Positions 1 to 10,710 of a stretch of DNA of 64,000 bases are shown here, piece by piece (position 1 is the first letter of the stretch; the number at the start of each line of letters is the position of its first letter). The position numbers were made by a program, and so were the translations under genes. The notes below the pieces were generated by a model. That model did not search any database. It worked only from the letters and a program-made list of their open reading frames with translations, and was not told where the DNA came from. This DNA comes from Candidatus Peregrinibacteria bacterium (GTDB taxonomy: Bacteria > Patescibacteriota > Gracilibacteria > UBA1369 > PNNO01), in the NCBI GenBank assembly GCA_016928915.1, contig JAFGJT010000009.1, forward strand, positions 124,347 through 188,346. Direction: 5' to 3'.

Positions 1-1320
1 TCGGTGTTTTAAAAGAAGTTTTTTTATCTGATCAATATAATTTTTTCCCTGAATTTTGGCGATATCTATATGGTTCAGTCCCCAGATCAGCGACAGTTGA
101 TTTCTTGTTTTTTCATTTTTTGTGATAACAATTGTCGGGGTATATGGCCTGTGCTTTGCTACATATAAAGCGGATAATCCCGTGCCTGTAACGATAATTA
201 ATTTGTTCGCATTTATGGTTTCGGCAAGCTTGCAGGCATCATAACCCATTGCATCATAAATATTTATTTTATTATTTACTGTTCTTATTGGTAGCAGTTC
301 CTTGTTTTTTTTAAGTTCTTTTTCAACGGCTTCCGCAACTTTCGCAAAAACCTGTATTGCTTTAACGGGATATTTGCCGGTAGCTGTTTCATTGGAAAGC
401 ATTATTGCGTCCGAGTGATCGAAAATGGCGTTTGCCGTGTCATTGACTTCCGCCCTGGTGGGCTGCGGACTGTCAGTCATTGACTGCAGCATTTGCGTTG
501 CTGTTATTACGGGTTTTCCGGCCATATAACAAAGTTTAATCATTTTTTTCTGGATGATCGGCACTCTTTCAGGACCGACTTCCATTGCAAGATCTCCTCT
601 TGCAACCATTAATCCGTCCGCGGCTTCAAGTATGCTTTCAAGGTTTTGCACAGCTTCTTTTCTTTCTATTTTAGCGATTATTTTTACATTTTTCCCGGAT
701 TTTTTTATTATTTTTCTCAGATCGTGGATGTTTTGGGCTTCTTTTACAAAAGAAAGGGCTACATAATCAATGTTATTTTCAAGTCCGAACTGTAGATCTT
801 TTTTGTCTTTTGCTGTAACCGGATTGATTTTTATTGAAGCATCGGGAACATTTATACCTTTATTTTTTTTGATTATGCCGCTGTTTAGAATTTTGCAATA
901 TATGTCTTTGCCTGTAATTTTAATTATCCTGCATTCAATAAGACCGTCATCTATTAGCATGATGCCACCTTTTTTGACATCTTTGTAAAGGTTTTTGTAC
1001 TGTACAGGAATTTTTTTGGGATTTGTTTTTCCGCAGGTAAAGATTATTATTTGATTTTTTTCAACGTTTATCCCCTTGTTTTTAATATTGCCGATTCTTA
1101 TTTTAGGGCCTTGCAAATCCTGTAAAATCGAAAGAGGAACGCCGATTTTTTTTGCCGCGTTTCGAACATTTTTAATAAGTTTTGCGTGATTTTCGTATGA
1201 ACCATGCGAAAAATTAAGCCTTGCACAGTCCATGCCCGCTCTGATCATTTTTTCTATCATCTGCGGAGATTCCGACGACGGTCCAAGAGTGCAAACAAAC
1301 TTTGTATTTTGTACTTTCAT
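1..1320 (-). CDS. pyk: Pyruvate kinase, 3' end cut by window edge
   Basis: Glycolytic enzyme that converts phosphoenolpyruvate and ADP to pyruvate and ATP in the cytosol. I translated it by hand because the frame runs off the left edge with no stop and is missing from the ORF track. It starts MKVQNTKFVCTLGPSS and stays open for 440 codons. Visible landmarks are the TLGPSS N-terminus, the substrate-site lysine region IIAKIERKEAV, the family signature around MVARGDLAMEVG and the following TATQMLQSM. Most pyruvate kinases have about 470 residues or more, so probably only the C-terminal tail is missing. It is the last visible gene of the gyrA-to-pyk minus-strand run but has its own candidate promoter behind glmS. 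Family assignment is secure. Confidence 0.95.
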   Translation of the reverse strand, partial: MKVQNTKFVCTLGPSSESPQMIEKMIRAGMDCARLNFSHGSYENHAKLIKNVRNAAKKIGVPLSILQDLQGPKIRIGNIKNKGINVEKNQIIIFTCGKTNPKKIPVQYKNLYKDVKKGGIMLIDDGLIECRIIKITGKDIYCKILNSGIIKKNKGINVPDASIKINPVTAKDKKDLQFGLENNIDYVALSFVKEAQNIHDLRKIIKKSGKNVKIIAKIERKEAVQNLESILEAADGLMVARGDLAMEVGPERVPIIQKKMIKLCYMAGKPVITATQMLQSMTDSPQPTRAEVNDTANAIFDHSDAIMLSNETATGKYPVKAIQVFAKVAEAVEKELKKNKELLPIRTVNNKINIYDAMGYDACKLAETINANKLIIVTGTGLSALYVAKHRPYTPTIVITKNEKTRNQLSLIWGLNHIDIAKIQGKNYIDQIKKLLLKHR

Positions 1321-1343
1321 TTAAATATCCATTATTTCTTTTA

Positions 1344-1349
1344 ATTATA
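1344..1349 (-). promoter_or_regulatory. Candidate pyk promoter (-10)
   Basis: On the minus strand a TATAAT preceded by TTTTTTGG lies 24 bases upstream of the pyk start codon, in the 58-bp gap after glmS. The -35 element is weak (about TTCATT at 17 bp). The TTTGGTATAAT context resembles the -10 regions in front of the VirB4-like gene and clpP. Inferred from sequence only. Confidence 0.5.
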
Positions 1350-1378
1350 CCAAAAAATTGTGAAATAATGAATATAAA

Positions 1379-3160
1379 TTATTTTACCGTAACGCTTTTT
1401 GCCAGATTGCGTGGCATATCAGGATTGTTTTTTCTTAAAACCGCCAGCTGATATGCAAGAAGCTGCACAGGAATTATATTAACGATGGGAGAAGCATTTC
1501 CCGCATCAGGCACTTTTATCCAGAAATCAAAAATTTCGTTATTTTCGGGGGACACACCGATTATGTATCCGCCGCGTGCTTTAACCTCCATGGCATTTCC
1601 CAGTATTTCATGCTTAGTTTCATCATTGGCCACAATAGCTATACACGGGGTGTCTTTGCTTATTAATGCTATGGGTCCGTGTTTTAACTCTCCGCCTGCA
1701 AACCCTTCTGCGTGAATATATGATACTTCCTGCAGTTTTATCGCGGATTCAAGAGCCATAGGATAGTTTAATCCTTTTCCAATAACGTACATGCTTTCAT
1801 GATTCATAATTTTTTCCGCTAGAGTTTTTATACGTTCTTCGTATCTTGGGTTGAGCATGTCATTTATCTTACTCGCAGCTTCAACAAGCAGAATTTTTCC
1901 TTCGTCCAGTTTTCCGGCAACAGCATAAGCAAGAAGGGTTAGAATTGCCAGCTGAGAGGTGGTGGCTTTTGTTGATGCTACGGCCTTTTCAGGTCCAGCC
2001 TTAATATTGATTGAGTAGTCGGACATCCGGTCCATTGATGAGCCTTCAACGTTTATTATCGAGAGTACTTTTGCGTTTTTTTTCTTTGCAACTTCTATTG
2101 CTTCCAGTGTGTCCGCTGTTTCTCCGCTTTGTGAAACCGCTATCATTAAACTTTTATCCGTAATAAAATCCTGCAGACTCGGGAATTCCGATCCGAAAGC
2201 TGAATTAACATGCCTTTTTGCGATTTTGGCGAACAAATATGAACCCGCAAGACATACTTTCCCGGCTGTGCCGCATCCGATCAGATATGTTCCGTAGGCT
2301 TTTTTAATTGCCTCGGCGATTTTAAGAATTTTATCCTCATCCTGGTTAATCGCACGCGAAATTGTTTCTTTCTGCTCCATTATTTCTTTAATCATAAAAT
2401 GTGGAAATTCTCCTTTTTCCGCCTCTTTAGCATCCCAGTTTATTTCAACAATCCGTTTTTCAATTTGTTTGCCGGTTTCAAGATCAAAAAATTCAGGCCG
2501 GTCATTAATAACCACCATCTGATTATCATCCAGATACATTACTTTTCTTGTGTATTCCAGAAAAGCCGGAATATCCGATGCAATAAAAAATTCTTTTTCT
2601 CCCGATCCGACTATCAAAGGAGATCCTCTTCTTGCGGCGATTAAAATATTTTCATCTTTGCTGATTACAAGAACCGCGTAACGTCCGTGTAAATACCCGA
2701 TTGCTTTTTTAACCGCATCTGTCAGCCCCAGTTTTATATTGTCATGAATTAAATGGACAATGACTTCCGTATCGGTTTCTGACTTGAATTTATAGCCTTT
2801 ATTGATCAAATCTTTTTTTAGTTCAGCGTAATTTTCAATTATTCCGTTATGCACAATGGCAATTGAGTTGTCCGAAGAAAGATGGGGGTGGGCATTTTCA
2901 ACCGTTACTCCTCCGTGAGTAGCCCATCTTGAATGGCCGACAGCAAGAGAGCAGGGTAAGGAGAAATCAATTTTCCCTTCTGCATTTTGTAAATCGAAGG
3001 AGCCTATTTTGCCTACTTCTTTATATACATTGATTTTGCTGTCTGTTTTATATGCAACCCCCCACGAATCGTAGCCGCGGTATTCAAGTTTTTTAAGCCC
3101 CTGGATAACAAGTTCAGTGGCGTTTTTTTTACTGCCTTTGTAAGCGAAAATTCCGCACAT
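1379..3160 (-). CDS. glmS: Glutamine-fructose-6-phosphate aminotransferase (isomerizing)
   Basis: Makes glucosamine-6-phosphate from fructose-6-phosphate and glutamine, the committing step to UDP-GlcNAc for peptidoglycan and surface glycans. The protein begins MCGIFAYKG, so Cys2 (after Met removal the N-terminal nucleophile) is present. The N-terminal class-II glutaminase domain spans about residues 1-220. Two SIS sugar-isomerase domains follow (about 275-400, with SQSGETADT, and about 445-575). The C-terminus LAKSVTVK matches the family's usual LAKSVTVE. At 593 residues it is close to the usual 600-610. It sits 4 bp downstream of the purQ-purS fusion, so the two are surely co-transcribed; both enzymes use glutamine. 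I saw no glmS-ribozyme-like leader because the upstream gene is so close. Confidence 0.97.
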   Translation of the reverse strand: MCGIFAYKGSKKNATELVIQGLKKLEYRGYDSWGVAYKTDSKINVYKEVGKIGSFDLQNAEGKIDFSLPCSLAVGHSRWATHGGVTVENAHPHLSSDNSIAIVHNGIIENYAELKKDLINKGYKFKSETDTEVIVHLIHDNIKLGLTDAVKKAIGYLHGRYAVLVISKDENILIAARRGSPLIVGSGEKEFFIASDIPAFLEYTRKVMYLDDNQMVVINDRPEFFDLETGKQIEKRIVEINWDAKEAEKGEFPHFMIKEIMEQKETISRAINQDEDKILKIAEAIKKAYGTYLIGCGTAGKVCLAGSYLFAKIAKRHVNSAFGSEFPSLQDFITDKSLMIAVSQSGETADTLEAIEVAKKKNAKVLSIINVEGSSMDRMSDYSINIKAGPEKAVASTKATTSQLAILTLLAYAVAGKLDEGKILLVEAASKINDMLNPRYEERIKTLAEKIMNHESMYVIGKGLNYPMALESAIKLQEVSYIHAEGFAGGELKHGPIALISKDTPCIAIVANDETKHEILGNAMEVKARGGYIIGVSPENNEIFDFWIKVPDAGNASPIVNIIPVQLLAYQLAVLRKNNPDMPRNLAKSVTVK

Positions 3161-3164
3161 AATT

Positions 3165-4454
3165 TTAGACTTTAAAAATATCCATTGCGTGGGGATTGTG
3201 GAAAATCTGGGTTTTTACAATTTCTTCGGAGATTGTTTTATCCGCATAAATTGTCCATTTTTTCCCCACTTTAATTGATTTGATTCCGTTAATATTAAAA
3301 TGACTGTTCAATGTCTGCAACAGGGTGTCGCCGACGATGTTTTCTTTGTCGAACGTTAAATAATCAATGCCGTTTTCTTTTATAGTAGTTTCTATTTTTT
3401 TAAAGCCGTCTCTAATAATTATTGTTGGTATTTCTTTTGCCAGATTAACAAGTTCTCCTGAATCTATAAGTTTTTTAGACAGCTCCTTAAAATCAACATT
3501 GTCTTCTGCGTCAATTTTATAACAGGTCTGTTTTTTTAGTTTAACATTTTTATACCCGATATCCTGAACTGCGTGTTCAATGGTTCTTTCTTCGTTATCC
3601 GTTATTACAAGGTCAACCAGAATTTCAATATCGGGCTGCTCGTAATTTTTAATTTCATCAATTAACTTTGATTCTCTTGCGGTAACTAATTGAGGAAGCG
3701 TTATATGGAAAGATTTGTCCAGATAAGCCTTCATTGAGTCAAAAATCGCCTGCCCGTTCACAGTTCTTTCGGGATGAGGCATCAGAGCCAGCACATTACC
3801 TTGAGGATTGCATATGCCGGCAATATTTAACACCGCTCCATTCGGATTAATAGGAAATTCATTTACAACCTCACCGTTTTTGGAACAATAACTGAAAACC
3901 AGTTGATCATTGTTTTGTAAAACATCAAGCAGGCCGGTATCAAGAGTTGTATATCTGCCTTCGCCGTGAGCAACGGGAATTCTCATAATATGATCGTCCT
4001 CAAAACAGTTAAAAGCACATCTGCCTTTTTTGGCGGTGCTTTTAATGTAAATCCAGTCATTATAAAAACCGTTCCCCAGAATTTTTCCTGTTTTATCAAC
4101 TCTTTCATTCCAGGCCAGAGCCATTTCAACATGATTTTTATCAAGACCGGGAATCATTTTTGCTTCAAGAACAACCTGTGCGCCGTTGCATACACCTATT
4201 ATTAGCTTTCCTTTTTCGGCCTCTGTTTTTATTTTTTTCACTAACGGATCTTTTGATGCGATAATTCCTGAACGGCCTCTGTCTTCATATGCAAATCCGC
4301 CGGGCATAAAAAATCCGTCAAATAAAGTGTAATCAATTTTTTGATCATTCCATCTTATTAAAGTTACATCAAAACCAGATCTTTTTAAGGCTCTGATTGC
4401 TTCGAGTTCGCAGTTTGTTCCGGGAAATAATATTACGCCTATTTTATGAGACAT
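3165..4454 (-). CDS. purQ: FGAM synthase glutaminase subunit PurQ fused to PurS-like C-terminus
   Basis: Residues 1 to about 250 are a class-I glutamine amidotransferase of the PurQ type. It has GTNCELEAIRAL near the start, the nucleophile elbow GVCNGAQVV and the His-Glu pair in MPHPERT. PurQ supplies ammonia to PurL for FGAM synthesis in purine biosynthesis. PurQ is normally about 225-260 residues; this protein has 429. The extra part looks PurS-like: residues about 273-345 (IEILVDLVITDNEERTIEHAV, then IGYKNVKL) resemble PurS, and the last about 55 residues (NGIKSIKVGKKWTIYAD, then IFHNPHAMDIF) look like a second PurS half or the N-terminal domain of a large PurL. PurS is the small dimeric bridging subunit of the PurSQL complex. 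No purL is in the window. The PurQ call is certain; the PurS call is moderately sure. Confidence 0.9.
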   Translation of the reverse strand: MSHKIGVILFPGTNCELEAIRALKRSGFDVTLIRWNDQKIDYTLFDGFFMPGGFAYEDRGRSGIIASKDPLVKKIKTEAEKGKLIIGVCNGAQVVLEAKMIPGLDKNHVEMALAWNERVDKTGKILGNGFYNDWIYIKSTAKKGRCAFNCFEDDHIMRIPVAHGEGRYTTLDTGLLDVLQNNDQLVFSYCSKNGEVVNEFPINPNGAVLNIAGICNPQGNVLALMPHPERTVNGQAIFDSMKAYLDKSFHITLPQLVTARESKLIDEIKNYEQPDIEILVDLVITDNEERTIEHAVQDIGYKNVKLKKQTCYKIDAEDNVDFKELSKKLIDSGELVNLAKEIPTIIIRDGFKKIETTIKENGIDYLTFDKENIVGDTLLQTLNSHFNINGIKSIKVGKKWTIYADKTISEEIVKTQIFHNPHAMDIFKV

Positions 4455-4456
4455 AT

Positions 4457-5524
4457 TTATATGTTGATAATGGCATTTTCGAGCTCTTTGTGAGCTTTTG
4501 TAAGGTTTATGTGTCCGCTACGTGTTATTTTTACCATATCTTCTATGCGAACGCCAAAGTTATTTTCAAGGTAGATTCCGGGTTCTATTGTCATAACCAT
4601 ATTTTCTTTTAATTTAATAGATTTTTCGGCTGTAAGATTTGGTGCCTCGTGTATTTCCAAACCCACGCCATGCCCCAAACCATGCTGAAAATTATTTAAA
4701 TAACCGGCTTCCTTTATAATTTTTATTGCGGCATTAATAACTTTTTTATGGGTTATTCCCGATTGGATCATTTTGATCGAATTTTTTTGCGCATCCAGCA
4801 CAGCCGCATACACTGTCTTCTGCAGTACGGTTGGTTTTGCTGTAAAGTATGTTCTAGTCATATCAGAGCAATAATTTTTATATTTCACTCCCATGTCAAT
4901 CAAAACAACATGTCCTTTTTTTAATTTCCTGTCCGTATTTTGATGATGGGGGATTGCCGTATGGTTCCCGAACGCAACTATCGGATTGAATGATGGTCCA
5001 TTGCCTCCGCAATTGTGAATTTCTTGAATTATCAGCCATTCAATTTGTTTTTCGCTGACACCGGCTTTTAAATGTCTTTTTATAATATTAAGTACTTTTT
5101 CATTAATTTGTTGAGCTTTTTTAATGAGCATAAGTTCTTTTTCGCTTTTTGTTTCCCTTAATGCTTCAATAATACTTTTGGATTCTTTTAATTTAACTCC
5201 TTTAGATAATTTTTTAAGGTCATTGTATTGCTTTAAACTAAAGAAATTTTCTTCTATGCCCAAAGATTTTATTTTTAGTTTTTTTAAAAGCCCTGACCAG
5301 TCTTTTTTCCATTTTTTATTGATTAATTGTACTTTGAAAATTTTCGGGACAGTTTTTTTTGCATATTCAAAATATCTGAAATCAGTATAAAAATATGCGT
5401 TTTTGTTTGTTATTAATATTAAACCCCTTGATCCGGTAAATCCTGTAAGGTAAAAAATATTTTCAGGTTTCATTACAAGCAGGGCACTGAATTTTTTAAT
5501 TTTTTTTCGTATTTCTTTAAGCAT
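4457..5524 (-). CDS. pepP: M24 family Xaa-Pro aminopeptidase/dipeptidase
   Basis: Cytosolic metallopeptidase that removes N-terminal residues preceding proline. Residues 1 to about 125 form the creatinase-like N-terminal domain (NIFYLTGFTGSRG). The pita-bread catalytic domain follows. All five di-metal ligands are visible: Asp in LIDMGV, Asp in CSDMTRTY, His in GLGHGVGLEIHE, Glu in TIEPGIY and Glu in GVRIEDMV. At 355 residues it matches the typical 350-360 of the short PepQ/YpdF class. It lies 2 bp upstream of purQ-purS and its start overlaps the ruvA end by 8 nt, so it is translationally coupled. The exact specificity (aminopeptidase or prolidase) cannot be set from sequence. Confidence 0.9.
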   Translation of the reverse strand: MLKEIRKKIKKFSALLVMKPENIFYLTGFTGSRGLILITNKNAYFYTDFRYFEYAKKTVPKIFKVQLINKKWKKDWSGLLKKLKIKSLGIEENFFSLKQYNDLKKLSKGVKLKESKSIIEALRETKSEKELMLIKKAQQINEKVLNIIKRHLKAGVSEKQIEWLIIQEIHNCGGNGPSFNPIVAFGNHTAIPHHQNTDRKLKKGHVVLIDMGVKYKNYCSDMTRTYFTAKPTVLQKTVYAAVLDAQKNSIKMIQSGITHKKVINAAIKIIKEAGYLNNFQHGLGHGVGLEIHEAPNLTAEKSIKLKENMVMTIEPGIYLENNFGVRIEDMVKITRSGHINLTKAHKELENAIINI

Positions 5525-6083
5525 TTTGGAGAAAATGACGTATTATATCTTCAGTCTTTGTTATGTTTTTCGGCATTAATTGGATTTTTTGAACAATCTG
5601 ATGTTTTCTAAAACCTAAATTTTGTAGAGCCAGTATAGCATCGGAATCAATATCTTTATAACACTCATAATCTGAAGGCTTATCTTCATTGATAACTTTA
5701 CCCTTTAAATCAATAATAATTCTCTCGGCTGTTTTTTTGCCTATGCCTTTTGTTTTGACAAGCAAAGATGAGTCGCCGCTGGAAATAGCATATTTAAGCG
5801 ATGAAAGGGGATTGTTCATGATCTCAAGCGCTGTCTTCGGTCCGACGCCCGACACTGTTATTAACAGTTTGAACATATTTAAAGATTCAATTTCTTGAAA
5901 TCCAAAGAGCCTTATATCATCCTCACTTACAGCCGTATGGATATACAGGGCCACAGGTTCGTTTTCTTCGGTTTCAGCTAAAAGATTTTTTGTAACATGA
6001 ACCAGATAACCGGTACCGCTGCATTTAACAATAATATTGTTGCCAATTTTTTTCTGAATTGTGCCTTCCAGATATCCAATCAT
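5517..6083 (-). CDS. ruvA: Holliday junction branch migration protein RuvA
   Basis: Binds four-way DNA junctions and loads the RuvB motor in recombination and fork repair. The N-terminal OB domain begins MIGYLEGTIQKK. The two helix-hairpin-helix motifs are visible as LLITVSGVGPKTALEIM and LVKTKGIGKKTAERII, both contacting DNA backbone. A short C-terminal domain III (about residues 140-188) would contact RuvB. Its 188 residues fit the family (190-205). ruvB and ruvC are not in the window. The end overlaps the peptidase start by 8 nt. Confidence 0.95.
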   Translation of the reverse strand: MIGYLEGTIQKKIGNNIIVKCSGTGYLVHVTKNLLAETEENEPVALYIHTAVSEDDIRLFGFQEIESLNMFKLLITVSGVGPKTALEIMNNPLSSLKYAISSGDSSLLVKTKGIGKKTAERIIIDLKGKVINEDKPSDYECYKDIDSDAILALQNLGFRKHQIVQKIQLMPKNITKTEDIIRHFLQNA

Positions 6084-6110
6084 AATAATTAGTTAAGCGT
6101 TTTAAATATA

Positions 6111-8780
<2,670 letters not shown>

Positions 8781-8789
8781 TATATTTGA

Positions 8790-9449
8790 TTATTTTGAAG
8801 CTTTTTTTGCGGGCTTTTTAGCTTTTGCAGTAGGTTTTTTTGCTTTAGGAACTGCGGATTTTTTAACAGGAGCTTTTTTGGGAGCAGCTTTTTTAACCTG
8901 TGCTTTTTTTGCATTTGCTTTTTTTGCCGCGGTTTTGATTGCTTTTGCTGCTTTTGGAACTTTTGGAGCTTTTGCTGTTTTTACCGGTGTTTTTACCGCA
9001 GGTTTCTTTTCTGATTTTGCAGTTTCAGTTACGGCCGCAGCAGGCTTTCTTTCTTCAAAAATCATTTCACCTTGCTCCGCAGGCACAATTTCTTCGGGCA
9101 CCGGCTGAACAGACTGATCCAGTTTTTCATGTTTTGGCTGATTTTTTTCCTTTATTGCTTTAATTTCTTCCATTGTCATGAATTTTTCACTTTTTTTCCC
9201 GCCTTTTTTATCCATAAGAGTTTGTTTCGCAATTTCCGCTCTTTCTTCGGCAACTTTTTGTTTTGCCAAAAATTTGTCAACACGTCCGGCTGAGTCTATA
9301 AGCTTTTGTTTGCCAGTATAAAAAGGATGGCAGGCGCTGCAGATATCGGTTTTAAGTTCTTTGTTTACCGATCCTGCCGTAATAATATTGCCGCATGCGC
9401 ATTTAATTTCAGCGTCTTTATAATAAACCGGGTGTATACCTTGTTTCAT
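8790..9449 (-). CDS. rpmE: Ribosomal protein L31 with long Lys/Ala-rich tail
   Basis: The first about 70 residues are a zinc-type bacterial L31: [20 protein letters not shown], then [18 protein letters not shown] and [10 protein letters not shown]. Both halves of the zinc site (CxC and CxxC) are kept. L31 bridges the two ribosomal subunits. The protein continues to 219 residues, three times the usual 66-90. Residues about 75-145 are charged and helical; the last about 75 are almost only Lys, Ala, Pro and Val in PKKAPVKK-like repeats, resembling histone H1 tails. One uninterrupted frame covers the whole protein, and the gene is spaced normally from aroC (9 bp) and the surface-protein gene (12 bp). 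The L31 call is firm; the tail's function is unknown. Confidence 0.9.
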   Translation of the reverse strand: MKQGIHPVYYKDAEIKCACGNIITAGSVNKELKTDICSACHPFYTGKQKLIDSAGRVDKFLAKQKVAEERAEIAKQTLMDKKGGKKSEKFMTMEEIKAIKEKNQPKHEKLDQSVQPVPEEIVPAEQGEMIFEERKPAAAVTETAKSEKKPAVKTPVKTAKAPKVPKAAKAIKTAAKKANAKKAQVKKAAPKKAPVKKSAVPKAKKPTAKAKKPAKKASK

Positions 9450-9461
9450 AATTCTTATTAA

Positions 9462-10706
9462 TTAATGCTTAAATTTTAGAAAAGCTTTTGAAATATACTC
9501 GAAAATAATTGCAATTGCAAGGAGAATTATTGTTATGAAAAGCCCTGCTGTAAGATAAAAATCAAGATCGAAGACATTAATTTCAAGTAAAATGTCAGAA
9601 GGCTCGTTTTTATCGTCAAAAGCCGTGATTTGAATCTTATGTGTACCCAAACTATTGAAGTTAAATATCAGTTCGTTTCCGGTTTGAACCTTTTCTCCGT
9701 CTATTATCCATTGGATTTCGTTTATTTCTCCGTCTTCATCGTAAGATCGTTCAGCTGAAAGCCTAAAATCTTTATTTAAAAAGGCGGTATTTATATTTCC
9801 GTCAATAATTATAACCGGGCATTTATTATTATCATCCTGATCAGTTTCATCCGGATTTCCGTCATTGTCATCATCCGGATCGGCATTGTCTCCTATTCCG
9901 TCCTTATCAAAATCGTACTGCTCTTCGGGATCAAGCGGAAATGCATCAAGCAAGTCATTAACACCGTCTCCGTCTGAATCGGGGTTTTTTGGATCTGTTC
10001 CTAAGATTTTTTCATCTTCATCGCTTAAACCGTCGTTGTCATCATCAAAATCAGCATTATCTCCTATCCCATCATTGTCGGTATCTTCATGCTCAGTCGG
10101 ATCAAGGGGGAATTTGTCGTCAGTATCAGGAATGCCATCATTGTCATCATCAAGGTCCTCATTGTCTCCCTTTGTATCGCCGTCAGTATCAGTCCATTCT
10201 TTTGCATCTAAAGGGAATGCATCAATTTCATCGGGGACCCCGTCATTATCATCATCCGGATCTTCAATATCGGGAATTTTATCGCGGTCGGTATCTTTTA
10301 ATACATTTATAGATTTTTTTATTACATTGTTTGAAGGGTCATCTCCTTTACTGATCCATGGTTCGATTGTAATCGAAATAACCTGGGTGCCGGCAAATCC
10401 GGGCATCCAGTCAACAAAAATATCGTCGGTTCCGCGTGCGAATATTGATACTGTCTGGTCGCTTCCAATCTGTCTGCCGGCTGTTTCATTAAAAAATTTC
10501 ACGCTTCCTAAAAGATCATTATCGCTGTTATTTATCACAGTGCAGTAAATTCTGTTTGCGCTGCCTTCAAGTATTCTATCGTTTGAAAATTTTATACTTG
10601 ATTCCGAAAAAGCCATGTCGCCGCCCGGATTTGCCGCGGAGCAAATTTGTATATTAAAAACCACAAAGACCAATGCGCATGAAAATATTGCTATAAACTT
10701 CCTCAT
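9462..10706 (-). CDS. Surface protein with calcium-binding DxDxDG repeats
   Basis: The ORF track starts at 10739, but a start at 10706 (MRKFIAIFSCALVF) gives a standard signal peptide (about 25 residues, ending CSAA) and avoids overlap with gyrA, so I chose it (414 residues). After the signal comes a CARDB/Ig-like domain (about 30-135), then a run of thrombospondin type-3-like repeats (about 138-295) with many DxDNDGIPD motifs expected to bind calcium, then a PKD-like domain (about 300-385, RSYDEDGEINEIQW) and a single C-terminal membrane helix with a short basic tail (ISKAFLKFKH). It should be exported and membrane-anchored with the bulk outside. It lies 4 bp after gyrA in the operon. Function unknown; adhesion or envelope structure is likely. 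Confidence 0.85.
   Translation of the reverse strand: MRKFIAIFSCALVFVVFNIQICSAANPGGDMAFSESSIKFSNDRILEGSANRIYCTVINNSDNDLLGSVKFFNETAGRQIGSDQTVSIFARGTDDIFVDWMPGFAGTQVISITIEPWISKGDDPSNNVIKKSINVLKDTDRDKIPDIEDPDDDNDGVPDEIDAFPLDAKEWTDTDGDTKGDNEDLDDDNDGIPDTDDKFPLDPTEHEDTDNDGIGDNADFDDDNDGLSDEDEKILGTDPKNPDSDGDGVNDLLDAFPLDPEEQYDFDKDGIGDNADPDDDNDGNPDETDQDDNNKCPVIIIDGNINTAFLNKDFRLSAERSYDEDGEINEIQWIIDGEKVQTGNELIFNFNSLGTHKIQITAFDDKNEPSDILLEINVFDLDFYLTAGLFITIILLAIAIIFEYISKAFLKFKH
9822..10295 (-). repeat. Calcium-binding repeat region (thrombospondin type-3-like)
   Basis: Coding repeat with degenerate units of about 35-40 residues (about 105-120 bp), each carrying one or two DxDxDGxxD loops followed by FPLDPxE. 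At DNA level the unit shows as repeated TCATCATC-rich stretches on the plus strand. At least four units are visible. Confidence 0.75.
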
Positions 10707-10710
10707 ATTT

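Noticed and set aside
9865-10548. 227-aa Ser-rich plus ORF opposite the Ca-binding repeats
   Set aside because: Made by the complementary strand of DxDxDG repeats; no signal or conserved domain.
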